Shown here piece after piece: positions 61,099 through 64,000 of a stretch of DNA of 64,000 nucleotides. The notes beneath the pieces are model-generated. The model was not told the DNA's origin, did not search any database, and saw nothing but the letters and a program-made list of their open reading frames with translations. Made by a program: the position numbers and the translations under genes. Source of the stretch: Eremophila alpestris peregrina (lineage: Eukaryota > Chordata > Aves > Passeriformes > Alaudidae). Numbering within the stretch: the first letter of the stretch is position 1; each line of letters opens with the position of its first letter. The stretch is from positions 15,772,297 to 15,836,296 of the forward strand of contig WMCF01000003.1 of the NCBI GenBank assembly GCA_009792885.1, written 5' to 3'.

Positions 61099-63031
61099 TG
61101 TCAGCAAAGTGAAGTCAGCTTAAATATCAGTTGAGGGTTGAGTTCCCTTTCAGTTTTTGTTGACTTTATCCCCTCCTGCTCCTTCCCTGTCAGGTTTCTC
61201 TCTGCTTGAGTCAGACTTACCGACACTTGAAAGTTTTTATTCTGTGTTTCTATTGTATGGGTTTGTATGTGGCAAAGTTTAGGAGCCCTTCACATTGTCA
61301 GCCTTGACAGTGATCTGAAATGCTGAGGAGAGTGAGACTTTTTGGGGTCTATGAGACTCTTTCAGCTGCTGCAGTTCAATTAGAAACCAGTGAAAATGCT
61401 TCTGGTCCCCAGGCATGCTGTACTCAGGTGATGCTGTGCTGACCTGCTGGAGTTTCTTGTTGCATCTGCTGTTACCAAGCTGTGAATTGGCACCCCTTCT
61501 GTTCCCCAAATATGGAACAAAACTTTCTCTCTACAGCATAATTTATCACCAGAATATAAGTAATAGTGTACCAACAGGCAGGCAAAATACAAGGAACCTG
61601 AGCACATGTTAGTTGTGTGCTGAGCCAGTCCCAGGAGCAGGATGCTGAGATGCTGTGTCTGCTGGCTGATGATGCAAGCATCTACAGATTTGGGGTGAAC
61701 TTATGGTGTCATTGCTGGTCAGGGGATGCATTTTTTGTATTGAAGGCTTGAGATGGCTCTTGGCTGTGGCAGGGAATTACAGGTTTTGTGGCTTATTTAT
61801 AAAAATAAAATTTAAAACACAGTAAACTGCTGGTGAGAGGAAGGCTAGGGAAGAAGAGGATAGCTGTTTTTCATCACTCTCCTGAGGATAAAAGTTAGGA
61901 GTTAGATTGTTGTCTTTTGTTACCCTAGATTTAGATGTGTTTTCAGCTGTCTTGACTGCTTTCTTTTCCTCACTGTGATACTTTCAGTAGTGTACTAAGT
62001 TGAAATAATTTTTCTACTTGTCAAAGGGCCAGAATACTTGAAGAGTTATAACTGAGAATTTCTGGCCTTTGAGTCAAATAAGTCTCACCATCATGCAGGT
62101 TCTCTGTGCCTCTCCTCCCCCTTAGATGGCTGGTCCATATGAGAGGCAGCAGCCTGGCACTGTCCAGGCACTTGACACTCCTTTGCAGGCAGTGCTAGGG
62201 CTCTGTGTGCCAGGCTGGGTGCCAGGCTGGCTGCCAAAGCCACTTCTGGGCTTCTTCCTGCTCTTTGGTGCATGCCACTACTGTTCCCTTTGACAATATC
62301 TTTGGAAATAGCCTTTCCTGTGTTATAGGTTTTTAAGGGACAGGGCCTTACCTGCCACTCAGTAGAAAGGGCAGCCTTTGTTTTCCAGGTGAGGACAACA
62401 GTGGAGAGTGCTGGAGAGCTGATGGCAGTGAGGGTCACATGGGATATCCCCTTCTGTTCCCTGCTGAGGTGTGTGCAGATGCTGTCTGCACTGGAAAAGG
62501 CTGTCTTAAAACATAACCTGCTCCTCTTGGGATCATGTTGGAGAGGTGCTGTTGAGATGGAGGAGTGTTTTGCAGTCTGGTGAAAGAGACGGAGGGGCAG
62601 GGCAGGGTGTTTGTCTCCTTTGTTTAACTGGAAAATAAAAGTCACAGTTTAGGATCTCTCTGCTTGCAGAAACATAATCTGGGAAATGCTTACCTCATGG
62701 CTGCATTAATAGTGAATTATTTTTACCTGATAGTTCATTTCCAAAACCCAAGTGATCAAGAAGAGTTTTTCCTGTTGTTTCTGGCATCCTGAGCACTCAG
62801 CAGTCAATGTCTATGTCCATAATCTTGTTGTGTAACAGCTAAATGTAGGAGAAAGCTCTCAACCCAGAAGTCCCTCTGTCCCTGAGGATGCAGACATACT
62901 GATGTTTGATGAGAAGGAAACAGACGCAGAGGACTCCTGATGTGAAGGATACCCATATCCCGCTGACCTGAGGAAAGTGACCTTGATTTGATTCTTTTCC
63001 CACCTTCTCCATCCTCCCTTCTGTCTTCCAG

Positions 63032-63224
63032 AAAAAGTTCACTCCTGTGACCAGGAGAGGCAGAGTGCCCTGGAGGAAGCCAGGCAGAACCCCCGGGAGG
63101 GCATCGTCATCCCTGAGTGTGCTCCTGGAGGCCTCTACAAACCAGTGCAGTGCCACCAGTCCACTGGGTACTGCTGGTGTGTCCTGGTGGACACGGGACG
63201 TCCCTTGCCTGGTACTTCCACACG
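63032..63224 (+). CDS. SMOC1: SMOC1 thyroglobulin type-1 domain 2, most of it (probably exon 8)
   Basis: These 193 bases encode 64 residues plus two bases. The exon begins (with the G of exon 7) EKVHSCDQERQSALEEARQ, continues with IVIPECAPGGLYKPVQCH and TGYCWCVLVDTGRPLPG, and ends GTST with the first two bases of the next Arg. Five of the six cysteines of the second thyroglobulin type-1 repeat are here, including the CWCV core. The sixth is expected in the next exon, outside the window. The acceptor follows a long C/T tract (63000-63029). The donor is ACG|GTGAGA at 63225, phase 2. Unlike repeat 1, which is split over two exons, this repeat has its first five cysteines in one exon. Confidence 0.97.
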
Positions 63225-64000
63225 GTGAGAGCTGTAGGCAGGCCTGGGAAGGTGCCTGGCTGGAGAAGATGAAATATAAAAAATACTATTGCAATATGAA
63301 ATCAGGTCCTCACTCTAGAGCAATCAGCTCTACATTGCTTTCCTTAGAGCAAGCAATGCTGTATGTGATGTTCACTGTTGAGTGTTACTATGCAGCTCCC
63401 TCTCTATAGGAGTTGGGGGACATTAACTATGGTCCATACTTTTCTCTGTGTTAATTATTCATGCAAAGCAGTGCTTTTTTCTTCTGGCTTGCTTTTTGAG
63501 GTAGGAGGAATGGGGGCTTTACTTAAGAATATAGATTATGGGCACAAGCAGTGAAAAGACAAGTGTCTTTGTTGCATTATCATCTGCTTTATACTTCCAT
63601 GTTGCAGCTGCTTGAATCCTGACCTCTAGGGAATTAGAAGATTGCTTGTTGTGCACACTTGTTGGGCATGGGTATATTTTAAACCAGAGATCAGGGTTTT
63701 TTTTCAGATATTCTCTATCTTGAAACTACCTGAGGAATCTTTTCTCACTTGGAGTTTGGAAACAAATTGTGGGTCTGGCAAGTTGCAAAAACAGTCAGGA
63801 GGAGCTGGGACTTAAACTTGCCTAGATACAGTGATTCTGCAAAGCATGGACACTTTGAAAAAAAGTCTCAGCCTCTGCCCACAAGAATTGGAAGAGGGCC
63901 CTGTGTTGTTTGTGGGTTTCTACTTATGCTGCTGTTGCTGACTGTTCATAAACAGTCAGATGCTTGAGTGGTATTTCTTCAGGGGGTTTATTGGTTTCCC
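63225..64000 (+). other. SMOC1: 5' part of SMOC1 intron 8
   Basis: The intron begins with GTGAGA and continues to the end of the window. I looked for the next SMOC1 exon (continuing Arg-Tyr-Val-Met-Pro-Ser-Cys) and did not find it before base 64000. No repeat or other feature is recognisable here. Confidence 0.85.

Larger units (their letters stand above)
47064..63031 (+). other. SMOC1: SMOC1 intron 7
   Basis: This 16 kb intron runs from GTAACA at 47064 to the TTCCAG acceptor at 63026-63031. It contains an old antisense CR1-like stretch (about 55830-56380), the TTTTTC hexanucleotide tract (61003-61098) and weak MIR-like traces near 50130 and 57910. Stretches near 53485-53660 and 53930-54170 look non-repetitive and possibly conserved. 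Two open frames of 199 codons (58148-58747, plus) and 184 codons (62091-62645, minus) have no recognisable domain and are not annotated as genes. Confidence 0.9.

Noticed and set aside
60901..61134. Polyphenylalanine open frame
   Set aside because: It is simply the TTTTTC microsatellite read in one frame.
62091..62645. 184-codon open frame on the minus strand
   Set aside because: No domain, signal peptide or family resemblance, and no splice or promoter context. It lies in the intron just before exon 8 on the opposite strand.
1286..63224. Assignment to SMOC2 instead of SMOC1
   Set aside because: The Kazal exon (FLISDRD...QCNLHC), the DAGQSKCRLERAQALEQ opening and the linker (SVTDKP..., METQP, TLWIKHLVIKDSK) fit SMOC1. 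SMOC2 differs at each of these places.
1..64000. Search for CRISPR arrays, operons, bacterial or phage-like systems, or a new multi-gene cassette
   Set aside because: The window is a single spliced vertebrate gene with introns and degraded transposons. Nothing suggests a prokaryotic or mobile defence system.

Overview
This is vertebrate nuclear DNA, almost certainly from a bird. The whole 64 kb lies inside one plus-strand gene, SMOC1 (SPARC-related modular calcium-binding protein 1). Seven coding exons, probably exons 2-8, are recognisable. They cover 764 coding bases, or 254 codons plus 2 bases. They are joined by GT-AG introns, and the reading frame is continuous across every junction. Exon 1 (signal peptide) must lie upstream of base 1. 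Exon 9 onward (last cysteine of the second thyroglobulin repeat, then the extracellular calcium-binding domain) must lie beyond base 64000. The avian assignment rests on typical avian CR1 LINE 3' ends and on an avian-type endogenous-retrovirus repeat fragment. A songbird or other neoavian bird is plausible, but the order cannot be fixed from this window.

Layout: end of intron 1 (1-1285); exon 2, Kazal/follistatin-like domain (1286-1457); intron 2; exons 3 and 4, first thyroglobulin type-1 domain (9943-10055 and 19980-20079); intron 4; three small exons, 5, 6 and 7 (22626-22673, 41907-41963, 46983-47063), encoding the SMOC-specific linker; intron 7; exon 8, most of the second thyroglobulin type-1 domain (63032-63224); start of intron 8. 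About 98.8% of the window is intron. The introns are AT-rich and hold degraded CR1 copies (about 4590-5770, 36800-36860, 43960-44155, 46540-46918, and an old antisense copy near 55830-56380), an ERV-type fragment near 41145-41340, a 16-copy TTTTTC hexanucleotide tract (61003-61098), and a 121-bp sequence present twice about 800 bp apart (43598 and 44395).

The exons work as one secreted multidomain protein: a Kazal-like module, thyroglobulin repeat 1, an unstructured-looking linker, then thyroglobulin repeat 2. SMOC1 is a matricellular protein that modulates BMP signalling in eye and limb development. I see no second protein-coding gene, no confident tRNA or other RNA gene, no CRISPR array and no new multi-gene system. 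Isolated open frames of up to 199 codons in the introns have no recognisable domains and look like chance.

The most interesting signal is immediately upstream of exon 3. A strong-looking extra acceptor at 9869-9870 opens 72 bases in frame with exon 3, and a GTAAGT donor lies inside that stretch. Together these outline a 44-nt candidate alternative exon with the same 1-to-0 phase as exon 3. Other points are the CR1 copy ending 65 bp before exon 7, the dispersed 121-bp duplication, and several candidate non-coding regulatory stretches.
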